Shown piece by piece: positions 1 through 9,653 of a DNA stretch of 64,000 nt. The number at the start of each line of letters is the position of its first letter. The stretch's first letter is position 1. The stretch comes from Oasisia sp. SBJ-2009 (Eukaryota > Annelida > Polychaeta > Sabellida > Siboglinidae): contig OZ024867.1 of NCBI GenBank assembly GCA_964017155.1, positions 19,746,489 to 19,810,488 on the forward strand. The letters are read 5' to 3'. The notes under the pieces are model-generated. The model searched no databases, was not told where the DNA came from, and was given only the letters and a program-made list of their open reading frames with translations. The translations under genes were made by a program, and so were the position numbers.

Positions 1-28
1 GTAGGTACAATTCAGATATATTGTATAG

Positions 29-139
29 ATGGATGATGCTGACAAGGAAGAAGACATTCACATTCCAGCATTCGTGGAAGAGGATGTGGACAACTACGTT
101 AAGCAAGTAGGGAAACAGGTGACAAGCGTTCATGAACAG
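29..139 (+). CDS. Exon a of the GPY/F gene
   Basis: The acceptor TTGTATAG ends at 28 and the donor CAG|GTGTGT follows 139. It encodes 37 acidic residues (MDDADKEEDIHIPAFVEEDV and on) in phase 0. The ATG at 29 immediately follows the acceptor and is probably an internal methionine rather than the start. Confidence 0.5.
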
Positions 140-3100
140 GTGTGTAAAATTAGTGAAAGTTTGTGTTACAGGGTCTTTACAAGATAATGTAAACAGTAAA
201 AATAATGTAACCCCGTCCACTGTGATGAACCAATTTATGTTGCTTTTCATTGGTGGATCAATATCACCAACTGAATTCAAAGTATCTTACTTTCCACTAC
301 AGGTAACATATGCTGACTATGAATATAGCACAACTACTGGTCAGATAGAGATAACATTGTTATCAAGTTACAACTCCTAGAATTGTGTCCCTTACTAGAG
401 AGAGCCAGCAATTATATTCTTTCTTGTGTATAAATTATTACTTCTAACTGGCAATTTTATATATTTAAGTCTTCCATCCAACTATGTTCTAAGCACCATG
501 ACTTTCCAGGTTCACACAAATGTCACAACTGCCCAACAGCGCCAATCTAAGCAGTACATGAACAGAAAAACAAAGGGAATGAAAACATTTCACTTTGAGA
601 TTGGTGACATTGTCCTGAAACGGAAGATGAGGAATGTCGGGAGGAAAGGTGGCAAACTGGAGCCACAATGGAATGGCCCATTCAGGTAACAATTTTAATT
701 ATTTGCCTCAATTTAAGCGTATCCTCAATAAATTTGACAAATGTTTCACATGTCTTACTTACTTTTAAAATAAGAACTGAACTAGATGTGTGACAATTTT
801 TGATTGGTACAGGACAGCACTAATTAGAAACAAGATGCACTAGACAACATTGCTGCTGAATCCTAAATTGGCTATTACTTACCCGGAGTTTTCTGATAAA
901 TGCAATGACAAACATTGATCATTGTAGGTAAACTTAGACATCGCAAGATGGTGATGATATTGGGGATATCATTACTGTGAGATAATAAAAGTATTCCTAA
1001 TAATATGTTCCTTATCCTTAGGATCAGAAATATCGGGCCAAACTACCAGGTGACACTGGCAAACACAGCTGGCGTGGTCTTAAAGACAAAGGTGGCCTAT
1101 GATCAGCTGAAACCCTACCACACACCTCACCTTCCTGCCTCACTGTCTCCTCCTACCCCACTGTCTCCTCCTACCTCACTGTCTCCTCCTACCTCACTGT
1201 CTCCTCCTACCCCACTGTCTCCTCCTACCCCACTGTCTCCTCCTACCCCACTGTCTTCTCCTACCCCACTGTCTCCTCCTACCTCACTGTCTTCTCCTAC
1301 CCCACTGCCTCCTCCTACCCCACTGTCTTCTCCTACCCCACTGTCTCCTCCTACCTCACTGTCTTCTCCTACCCCACTGCCTCCTCCTACCCCACTGTCT
1401 CCTCCTACCTCACTGTCTTCTCCTACCCCACTGCCTCCTCCTACCCCACTGCCTCCTCCTACCGCACTGTCTCCTCCTACCTCACTGTCTTCTCCTACCC
1501 CACTGTCTCCTCCTACCCCACTGTCTTCTCCTACCGCACTGTCTTCTCTTACCGCACTGTCTCCTCCTACCCCACTGTCTCCTCCTACCCCACTGTCTTC
1601 TCCTACCCCACTGTCTCCTCCTACCCCACTGTCTCCTCCTACCCCACTGTCTCCTCCTACCCCACTGTCTCCTCCTACCCCACTGTCTCCTCCTACCCCA
1701 CTGTCTTCTCCTACCCCACTGTCTCCTCCTACCTCACTGTCTTCTCCTACCCCACTGTCTTCTCCTACCTCACTGTCTTCTCCTACCCCACTGTCTCCTC
1801 CTACCTCACTGTCTCCTCCTACCTCACTGTCTTCTCCTACCCCACTGTCTTCTCCTACCTCACTGTCTTCTCCTACCCCACTGTCTCCTCCTACCTCACT
1901 GTCTCCTCCTACCCCACTGTCTTCTCCTACCTCACTGTCTTCTCCTACCCCACTGTCTTCTCCTACCCCACTGTCTCCTCCTACCTCACTGTCTCCTCCT
2001 ACCCCACTGTCTTCTCCTACCTCACTGTCTTCTCCTACCCCACTGTCTTCTCCTACCTCACTGTCTTCTCCTACCTCACTGTCTCCTCCTACCTCACTGT
2101 CTCCTCCTACCTCACTGTCTCCTCTTACCTCACTGTCTTCTCCTACCTCACTGTCTTCTCCTACCCCACTGTCTTCTCCTACCTCACTGTCTTCTCCTAC
2201 CCCACTGTCTCCTCCTACCTCACTGTCTCCTCCTACCCCACTGTCTTCTCCTACCTCACTGTCTTCTCCTACCCCACTGTCTTCTCCTACCCCACTGTCT
2301 TCTCCTACCTCACTGTCTTCTCCTACCTCACTGTCTTCTCCTACCTCACTGTCTTCTCCTACCCCACTGTCTTCTCCTACCCCACTGTCTTCTCCTACCT
2401 CACTGTCTTCTCCTACCTCACTGTCTCCTCTTACCGCACTGTCTCCTCCTACCCCACTGTATCCTCCTACCCCACTGTCTTCTCCTACCCCACTGTCTCC
2501 TCCTACCTCACTGTCTTCTCTTACCTCACTGTCTCCTCTTACCGCACTGTCTCCTCCTACCCCACTGTATCCTCCTACCTCACTGTCTTCTCCTACCTCA
2601 CTGTCTTCTCTTACCGCACTGTCTCCTCTTACCGCACTGTATCCTCCTACCCCACTGTCTTCTCCTACCTCACTGTCTTCTCCTACCTCACTGTCTTCTC
2701 TTACCGCACTGTCTCCTCTTACCGCACTGTCTCCTCCTACCCCACTGTCTTCTCCTACCTCACTGTCTTCTCCTACCTCACTGTCTTCTCCTACCTCACT
2801 GTCTTCTCTTACCGCACTGTCTCCTCTTACCGCACTGTATCCTCCTACCCCACTGTCTTCTCCTACCTCACTGTCTTCTCCTACCTCACTGTCTTCTCTT
2901 ACCGCACTGTCTCCTCTTACCGCACTGTCTCCTCCTACCCCACTGTCTTCTCCTACCTCACTGTCTCCTCCTACCCCACTGTCTTCTCCTACCTCACTGT
3001 CTTCTCCTACCTCACTGTCTTCTCTTACCGCACTGTCTCCTCTTACCGCACTGTCTCCTCCTACCCCACTGTCTTCTCCTACCTCACTGTCTTCTCTTAC

Positions 3101-4403
3101 CGCACTGTCTCCTCCTACCTCACTGTCTTCTCTTACCGCACTGTCTCCTCTTACCGCACTGTATCCTCCTACCTCACTGTCTTCTCTTACCGCACTGTCT
3201 TCTCTTACCGCACTGTCTCCTCTTACCGCACTGTCTCCTCCTACCTCACTGTCTTCTCTTACCGCACTGTCTCCTCCTACCTCACTGTCTTCTCTTACCG
3301 CACTGTCTTCTCTTACCCCACTGTCTCCTCCTACCCCACTGTCTCCTCCTACCTCACTGTCTCCTCCTACCTCACTGTCTTCTCCTACCCCACTGTCTTC
3401 TCTTACCTCACTGTCTCCTCCTACCTCACTGTCTTCTCTTACCGCACTGTCTCCTCCTACCTCACTGTCTCCTCCTACCCCACTGTCTCCTCCTACCCCA
3501 CTGTCTTCTCCTACCCCACTGTCTCCTCCTACCTCACTGTCTCCTCCTACCCCACTGTCTCCTCCTACCTCACTGTCTTCTCTTACCGCACTGTCTCCTC
3601 CTACCCCACTGTATCCTCCTACCCCACTGTCTTCTCCTACCCCACTGTCTCCTCCTACCTCACTGTCTCCTCCTACCCCACTGTCTCCTCCTACCCCACT
3701 GTCTTCTCCTACCCCACTGTCTTCTCTTACCGCACTGTCTCCTCCTACCTCACTGTCTCCTCCTACCCCACTGTCTTCTCCTACCCCACTGTCTCCTCCT
3801 ACCTCACTGTCTTCTCCTACCTCATTGTCTCCTCCTACCTCACTGTCACGTCCTGCCCCACTGTCACGTCCTACCCCACTGTCACGTCCTACCCCACTGT
3901 CACGTCCTACCCCACTGTCTCCTCCTACCTCACTGTCTCCTCCTACCTCACTGTCTCCTCCTACCTCACTGTCTCCTCCTACCCCACTGTCACGTCCTGC
4001 CCCACTGTCACATCCTACCCCACTGTCACGTCCTACCCCACTGTCACGTCCTACCCCACTGTCACGTCCTACCCCACTGTCACGTCCTACCCCACTGTCA
4101 CGTCCTACCCCACTGTCATCTGCTACCCCACTGTCTCTTCCTACCTCACTGTTTCCTCCTACCCCACTGTCACGTCCTACCCCACTGTCACGTCCTGCCC
4201 CACTGTCACGTCCTACCCCACTGTCACGTCCTGCCCCACTGTCACGTCCTACCTCACTGTCTTCTCCTACCCCACTGTCTTCTCCTACCTCACTGTCTCC
4301 TCCTACCCCACTGTCTCTTCCGTCTAAGGTGACAGCTGGTGGAATCACCATGACGCAGAAAGATTTGCGCACACTTTTGCCAGGGGAATGGCTGAATGAC
4401 AAC
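29..4403 (+). CDS. Partial gene: integrase GPY/F module - hexapeptide repeat - Ulp1-like protease start
   Basis: Three exons (29-139, 510-685, 1022-4403) join in one frame across GT-AG introns of 370 and 336 bp, which hold nothing else I recognise. The product starts with an acidic stretch, then a basic segment, then KRKMRNVGRKGGK, the WNGPF signature of the GPY/F module, and VLKTKVAYDQLKPY. This is the C-terminal, SH3-like module of Ty3/Gypsy integrases and of related Ginger-type transposases and domesticated host genes. About 1060 residues of six-residue repeats (LSPPTP, LSSPTS and variants) follow. The exon then ends with ITMTQKDLRTLLPGEWLNDN, which resembles the start of Ulp1/SENP SUMO-protease domains (W-L-N-D motif). 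The catalytic His/Asp/Cys would lie in later exons, and I find none downstream. The 5' part (integrase core) is outside the window. Whether this is a host gene, a live transposon or a relic is open; the spliced structure favours a Ginger-like or domesticated origin over an intact LTR element. Confidence 0.6.
510..685 (+). CDS. Exon b of the GPY/F gene
   Basis: The acceptor CTTTCCAG precedes VHTNVTTAQQRQSKQYMNRK, a basic linker typical of integrase C-terminal regions. The exon ends inside the Arg codon after WNGPF, at AG|GTAACA. The single G at 1022 completes that Arg, so the phases agree. Confidence 0.6.
1022..4403 (+). CDS. Exon c: end of GPY/F module, 18-bp repeat, Ulp1-like start
   Basis: The acceptor TATCCTTAG precedes IRNIGPNYQVTLANTAGVVL, which continues the GPY/F module. 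The reading frame then stays open through the whole minisatellite and ends at LNDN with donor AAC|GTATGT, in phase 0. An open frame through about 3.2 kb of repeat, joining two non-repeat homologous segments in one frame, suggests the repeat is, or recently was, translated. Confidence 0.6.
1137..4326 (+). repeat. 18-bp coding minisatellite (LSPPTP-type), about 175 copies
   Basis: The unit is CTGTCTCCTCCTACCCCA with a few alternating positions: TCC/TTC, CCC/CTC/CGC, and CACGTC in 3846-4260. The changes give Pro/Ser, Pro/Ser/Ala or Arg and never a stop. Because 18 is divisible by three, the array preserves frame. The opposite strand is also open for 3.3 kb, purely from composition. Confidence 0.95.
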
Positions 4404-4473
4404 GTATGTTATCTTAAAAAAACAGTTTGTGCATGCATGTTCCACACACTTTCTGAAGTTATATATTCACGCA

Positions 4474-4475
4474 CA

Positions 4476-4538
<63 letters not shown>

Positions 4539-4644
4539 ACACCACACACACCACCACCACCACCACCACCACCACCACCACCACCACCACCACCACCACC
4601 ACCACCACCACCACCACCACCACCACCACCACCACCACCACCAC
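4474..4644. repeat. Compound (AC)n-(ACC)n microsatellite
   Basis: About 4474-4530 is AC dinucleotide and about 4549-4644 is ACC trinucleotide. It lies in the intron after the Ulp1-like exon and abuts the truncated end of the minus-strand LINE at about 4688. Confidence 0.95.
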
Positions 4645-4687
4645 CTGTGCGACACCACACAAACCATAGAAATGCTGTTTTTTACAC

Positions 4688-5760
4688 AGTATATCATGAT
4701 CAATAGTATCACAGGCCTTGTTTAGGTCAATAAATACTCCAACAGTATATTTATTTTTTCTAATGAAGTTGTAATTTCTTCTACCAAATCTAAAAGAGCC
4801 TCAGTTGTTGACATGCTACACCTAAACCCATTCTGACTTGGACTGAGTATGTTACATTTATCAGTGAACATGTCCATTCTGTTGTTATATAGTTTCTCCA
4901 GAATTTTTGAGAATTGTAGTAATAAAGATATTGGCCTATAATTTGTAAAAAAAAACGTTTTTTTTATCCAGACTTATATAGCGGAATAACTAGCTATTTT
5001 CATATTTTTTGGAAAAATACCTGTTTGAAATGAAACGTGACATATATGAGCAAATGGCTAACTATTTTAGAAATTACTTTCTTAAGCAGGCTTATGCTAA
5101 TGTCACTGAAATCAGTTGATCTTTTATATTTAAAATTTTGAACAGTTCTAATAATTTCTATGTCATCAACAGGACTTATAGAAACATAGTATGTTTAATG
5201 ATTTCTTCTAAGTAATCATAAATAGTTGTATCGTTTTTAGGTAAGGGGATATATTTGGCTAAGTTGGGGCCAACATTTGTAAAGAAGTTATTAAATTCAT
5301 TAGCAATATCTTCTTTCTTTGAAATTATCTTGTTGTTTTTTATAAAGTATTCTGGACATGTTGGTTTTTTTTTGCGTTTGTTAATTACTTCATTTAGTAT
5401 TTTCCAGGTCTCTTTAACATTTGCTTTTTTAACATCGAGCTATAATAGTTTTTTTTATGTAATTCTTAATATAGATGTTAATTTATTTGTGTATGTTTTG
5501 TACTTTTTGTTCTGCTTCTGCAGATCTCATTACAATGAATGCGTTATATAACTTATTTTTCTTTGTACAAGCACGTTTTAAACCTTTGGTGAACCAGGGT
5601 TTTTTCTCAAAGCGTTTTTGGGGATCTTTTGTTACTGGACAGTGTTTGTTAAATATATCCATAAATATTAGAAAAGAGTCATATGCTTGATTAACATAAA
5701 TTTTTAGCACACTTTCCAGGTTTATTGACTTAGTTCGATGCCATTTTATCCTCATTTATA
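4688..5760 (-). mobile_element. Non-LTR retrotransposon fragment with reverse-transcriptase motifs
   Basis: Reading the minus strand in several frames gives, in order, KKPWFTKGLKRACTKKNKLY (the segment before the polymerase), NYRPISLL, LSPSQNGFRCSMSTTEALLD and GVFIDLNKACDTIDHD. The last is the RT motif A region with its catalytic aspartate. The frame shifts repeatedly, so it is dead. It stops just after motif A, at the microsatellite, so the catalytic loop and 3' end are missing. It resembles Jockey/CR1-type elements; I cannot name the clade. Confidence 0.8.
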
Positions 5761-6023
5761 TTTCTGATAAATTAAAATTCTTTTACATTATACCTGATTA
5801 TATTGATGCGCTTCCTTTCTTGCAATTATTATTAATAAACATAACAAAACCTCACAATCATCGTTACTTGTAATTATTTATAAAGTTTTTTCTTAATGTC
5901 CTTGTCTCAGAGCGTTGTGCATGTTATGTTATGGCTATAGTCTATAGTACGTGCAGCATTGAATACAAATCCTCGCGTCTTCGTGACATATAACTCTGGC
6001 AGTTTAGGATATATGTAACTGTC

Positions 6024-6025
<2 letters not shown>

Positions 6026-6096
<71 letters not shown>
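6026..6096. repeat. (TA)n microsatellite
   Basis: An uninterrupted TA dinucleotide run of about 70 bp in intergenic DNA. Confidence 0.95.
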
Positions 6097-6098
<2 letters not shown>

Positions 6099-6204
6099 GG
6101 TCGTCGCTGCAGCCCAGAAATGATTTATTATGTAACACTGTCGCCGCGGGGTCATGAACTCAGTCTCGACATTCTGGCACGACGTTCTGGACCGCTCGAC
6201 GTTG

Positions 6205-6292
6205 CACACCGTCGCGCTAACCTTCGCCATGAACCGCTAACCTTTGACATGAACCGCTAACCTTTTGACATGAACTGCTAACCTTAGACATG
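6205..6292 (+). repeat. Short tandem repeat of about 20 bp, four copies
   Basis: Four decaying copies of a unit around CGCTAACCTTTGACATGAAC. It leads directly into the open segment ending at the GTAAGT at 6408. Confidence 0.75.
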
Positions 6293-6407
6293 CTGGACTG
6301 CATCAACATGCTGGACCGCGACACCGGCCCAATGACAATGTGTCAGTCACGACACTGCCAACGACTGGCGTGTGTTGTGTGTGATTGTGTGAACTATGAC
6401 TTCCTGG
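6290..6407 (+). other. Possible orphan exon
   Basis: An open segment beginning ATGCTGGACTGC, cysteine-rich (CQSRHCQRLACVVCDC), ending at a perfect donor CTG|GTAAGT. I find no partner exon and no homology. Its phase does not fit the kinase exon at 9843. It could be chance or a non-coding exon. Confidence 0.2.
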
Positions 6408-8029
6408 TAAGTAATAACAAAACACGACTTGCCAGCGTATCGAAGTTGTACAGTCAATTCAGGAAGCCTGCGACATATTTATAATTTAATGCGCTCTAAT
6501 CTTAACACCAGTTTTCGCCAGATCGTCCGTCAATTTAAGCGGAGCTTTGTCTATGAACTTAAACATTATCATCCAAACATCAACAGGCTCGTGCAGCATG
6601 CACACCTTTGCTCATAAAACAACCTTGTCACTTAAAACATGACTTATGAGTAATGAGTTACTTAAGAAATTACGACATCTTGAAATTAATGTTGTTTCTT
6701 GTTTTTACATTCACTTTTCGCGTTATTATGACAAACACCGTCTAGATAGTAAACACCAATATTGACCACCCGGGTGGGGTACGGCTGTGTTCAACAATAT
6801 TGTATACAAAGGAACTGTGATCCACAGAATATATACGTCATATACATCTATAATAACAAATTATGAATTACCTATCAGCACAGACGACGGTAAATATATT
6901 TCCGTACAGCTGGAAAGTAATTTCGGATGGTACAATCATAGGACACGAATTGGTGTTGTTAGCCGCCACACAAACAAATATATTCAGCACTTCACATATC
7001 CCCATTTGAGTTGGTTGATTCACAATTACGGTCGCCTTTTGAAGATATTGAAATATTTTGCCTATATTTCGTAAAATATATACATAGACATTGCAAGTTT
7101 TCGCATAGTTAGCAAACTGTTGCTCGTCTCACAACGGTAATTAATACTGTGTATCTTAGGCCTATACGTGTGAGTTATTGAAGTCATGCACTTGTGAACT
7201 ATACTATATAATGTAGGTGCAAATTGCTGCTCACACAATTGCTACAAGATTCCCGTTGTCTACTGGTTAGTTTTAACAGTAGGAAAACAATACATACCGC
7301 ATATGTTAGACCATCAACACAACGGCGGGATTGTATTTTAACTTTTCAAACGAAGAGCGACGTAAGTTGTCGCGTATCCAGCTGGCAAGCAAGATCGGAA
7401 TGAGACGGTGAACTGGTGTTTGTAGTAACCAGGATTGTTGTCCGTAGCGTGAACAAAACGCTTTTAAGGGGTCGTGTCAATATGTATGCTTTATTGATTA
7501 CTAACGAACTCCAACCAACTGGGAACCTTTGTTTCAAACCAATATCGCACTGATACTAGTAGGTAATTAATTATGGAATGAAATGTCGTATATGACCCGG
7601 TCTTTGCGTCCTACAAGCCAATGGTGTGGGTTGATTTTTGCAGATCCCCGGCGTGTTTATAGGTTGCTCGTTCATTCAACCGTGACGTTATTAAGATTAC
7701 TGCAGTGTACTTGTCTACGCCGCTTTAGCTCGACTTCTTACTGAGTCGATCTTATAATTACGCACGCTGACTGCCAAGTCTGCAATGCACTAAACGGTTT
7801 GTTCGACAATGCAGCAGTCATTATACCTAATCTTAATACACCAGTGTGGTCTTTAGTCTGACACCAGTCCCATTCAGCTGTGACGCATTTGACCTGGGCA
7901 GTTTCAACATATAATTATGTAGCCAAGTCTTGACTTCATTTTAACGAGTAGCCACGGATGGTTGTCTATGAACACGTCAATTGACTACTAGGTCCGTCCC
8001 GTCGTCCATAAATGTCAAGAAATTGTTTA
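6408..8029. other. Intergenic, nothing recognised
   Basis: AT-rich sequence with scattered ORFs below 100 codons that show no splice or codon support. I see no repeat or gene here. Confidence 0.5.
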
Positions 8030-8260
8030 TACCCTCTGTCATTTTTATTCTGAATGGTACGAAGGTGTCTGCTAATGTCCAGTTCGTTCTCTGTGTGTTA
8101 TGTCTTCCAAACATAACTTGACATGTGGATGTCACTGCTTCCTTTATCTTGTGCCAGTATCTTTCAATGGTGTCCTCTACATCGTGTAGGTCTTGTGGTA
8201 TCTGGAAGTTGTTTCTAAAGGTCAGCGTATATTCCTGTTTTATCTGTGTCCTTCAGAAGG
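8030..8260 (-). mobile_element. RTE-like LINE remnant (endonuclease-RT linker)
   Basis: The minus strand reads, across frameshifts, DTIERYWHKIKEAVTSTCQV and GRHNTQRTNW. This is the stretch between endonuclease and reverse transcriptase that is typical of RTE-type LINEs (often mislabelled craniofacial development protein 2). It is degenerate. Confidence 0.55.
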
Positions 8261-8384
8261 CTGATGTTTTATTTCTGTCTCGTGTCTGCTATTCCTGGCC
8301 CGTTTCTGTTCAGCTTTATCTTCAGCTTTGCCAAACCTACGGCGTCTTTTTTCTATTCATTGACCGTTCTCTTGACATAAAAGG

Positions 8385-8447
8385 CATGTTCTTATATATC
8401 ACACTATCCAGTCCTCAGGACTGTTCAAAGCGTTTTACACTTTACTT
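8385..8447 (-). mobile_element. SINE/LINE 3' tail
   Basis: On the minus strand it reads AAACGCTTTGAACAGTCCTG, GACTGGATA, then ATATATAAGAAC. The same tail occurs at 12119-12180 on the plus strand and, more diverged, at 37718-37790 and 49787-49855. Confidence 0.6.
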
Positions 8448-8557
8448 CCCTGACAGACCTGTTCACTCAGACACCACCTCGGTTTCTCATGGAAGCATCC
8501 AGCCATATGCTACAATTAATGCGCGAAGGCTGCTCGTACAATTAACCAACACTTTAT

Positions 8558-8717
8558 ATAATCAGGTACTCATTTATACAGCTGAGTGAACTGGAGCAAT
8601 GTAGAGTGAAAAAACTTGGCCAAGGTTTTAACACCGCGGCACAGGATTTAAACCCGGGTTCTCGTAGTCGAGAGTCCGAAGGTCTACCCCTGAGCCATTG
8701 CGCTCTACATGTAGAAC
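8558..8717 (-). mobile_element. tRNA-derived SINE
   Basis: The minus strand carries a pol III A-box-like TGGCTCAGGGGTAGA and a B-box GGGTTTAAATCC, followed by a body ending at CCAGTTCACTCAGCTGTATA. The tail motif TACTCATTTATACAGCT (plus strand) recurs alone at 28359. A functional tRNA is ruled out because no acceptor or anticodon arms fold. Confidence 0.6.
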
Positions 8718-9540
8718 ATCTTAATCTACTAAACGTATTGGGCAAGAGGTGAACAATGTTGTGATATGCCGAAATAAAAATAAACCTAATGACGATTTGA
8801 TTTCTTCATTAATTTTGTGTTAAACTTGGTAGCTAAGTTAGTTCAGTTATTTAACCGTTACACATTTGATTACCGATAACGGCAATAGTCTTGTGGTAGT
8901 CTGATATAACGCAAAGTGCTTCCTCCGGTACCATGCACGTGCACAGCTGAAGCTGTTCTAAATAATGCTTTGACCCGATATTTTAAAGAGTGATTGTTTG
9001 ATGTAATGAAAATGTTATATACAGACTACATATATAGTCCTCTTTGTTGCTAAGTCATTCAGTTTAAGTAGATTTAAAAATACACACGTGTACCAGGATT
9101 ACGGTAATCGAACTTATAATATTATAAATAAACCGTTTAGTTTTTGTAACAAAGATAGTTTTCTGAGCCTAGATGTTTACGCATTTCCCCATATCTCACA
9201 TAAGTTTCCTGTATACGGTGTTCATATATTTGTCTCAACCATTCCAATATGTGTTTTGCCATGGTCAGAAAAGTGGATAAGAAGATTCAGTAGAAAACAA
9301 ATCTTACTTAAGAACCCAGGTTTCCGTGGTGTTCCTCTAACTATAAACATTTCTACGTAAGAACAAAATTATGAAGACAGATATAAGCTTGATAGCGTTT
9401 GTATATATGAACAGGGCCTATACTGCGTATGCCACATGCTTGAGATCCCAAACATATGTCACAGCATACCTACAGGCAACAACAGAATGCTGTGACGTTG
9501 ATATAGGGTTATTGGGTTGATCACATGATGCACACAACTC
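8718..9540. other. Intergenic, upstream of the kinase gene
   Basis: Nothing recognisable apart from the promoter-proximal motifs listed separately. The ORF at 9088-9360 shows no homology and has no splice partners. Confidence 0.4.
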
Positions 9541-9548
9541 TGACGTCA
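9541..9548. promoter_or_regulatory. Palindromic CRE (TGACGTCA)
   Basis: A full CREB/CREM/ATF consensus 62 bp upstream of the proposed ATG of the TSSK-like kinase. A second half-site (TGACGT) lies at 9494. CREM-type factors drive many post-meiotic male genes in animals, including testis kinases; its use here is an inference. Confidence 0.5.
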
Positions 9549-9566
9549 CTGATTCGGTGACAGCGT

Positions 9567-9576
9567 CCTTAGTAAC
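9567..9576 (+). promoter_or_regulatory. RFX half-site-like motif
   Basis: CCTTAGTAAC matches the right half of the RFX X-box (RGYAAC), with a poor left half. RFX factors act in spermatid and ciliary gene control. Weak on its own. Confidence 0.2.
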
Positions 9577-9609
9577 AAAGGCAGTTATGTTGCAGGTGGC
9601 ACGCCAGCT

Positions 9610-9653
9610 ATGGTGTTAAGGTCTTCCAGACGACAGTTATCTAAAGCCCGTAG
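9610..9653 (+). CDS. Kinase exon 1 (start codon)
   Basis: ATG at 9610 opens MVLRSSRRQLSKAR and stops at AG|GTAAGT. Its two leftover bases plus the G at 9843 form Arg in the frame of exon 2. That phase match is why I extend the model upstream of the ATG at 9871, which remains an alternative start. Confidence 0.6.

Noticed and set aside
1127..4402. 1091-codon ORF on the minus strand
   Set aside because: It is the shadow of the 18-bp coding minisatellite; the complement simply lacks stops, and the plus strand has homologous modules on both sides.
8600..8712. Possible minus-strand tRNA gene
   Set aside because: Same reasoning: promoter boxes only, with a SINE tail attached.
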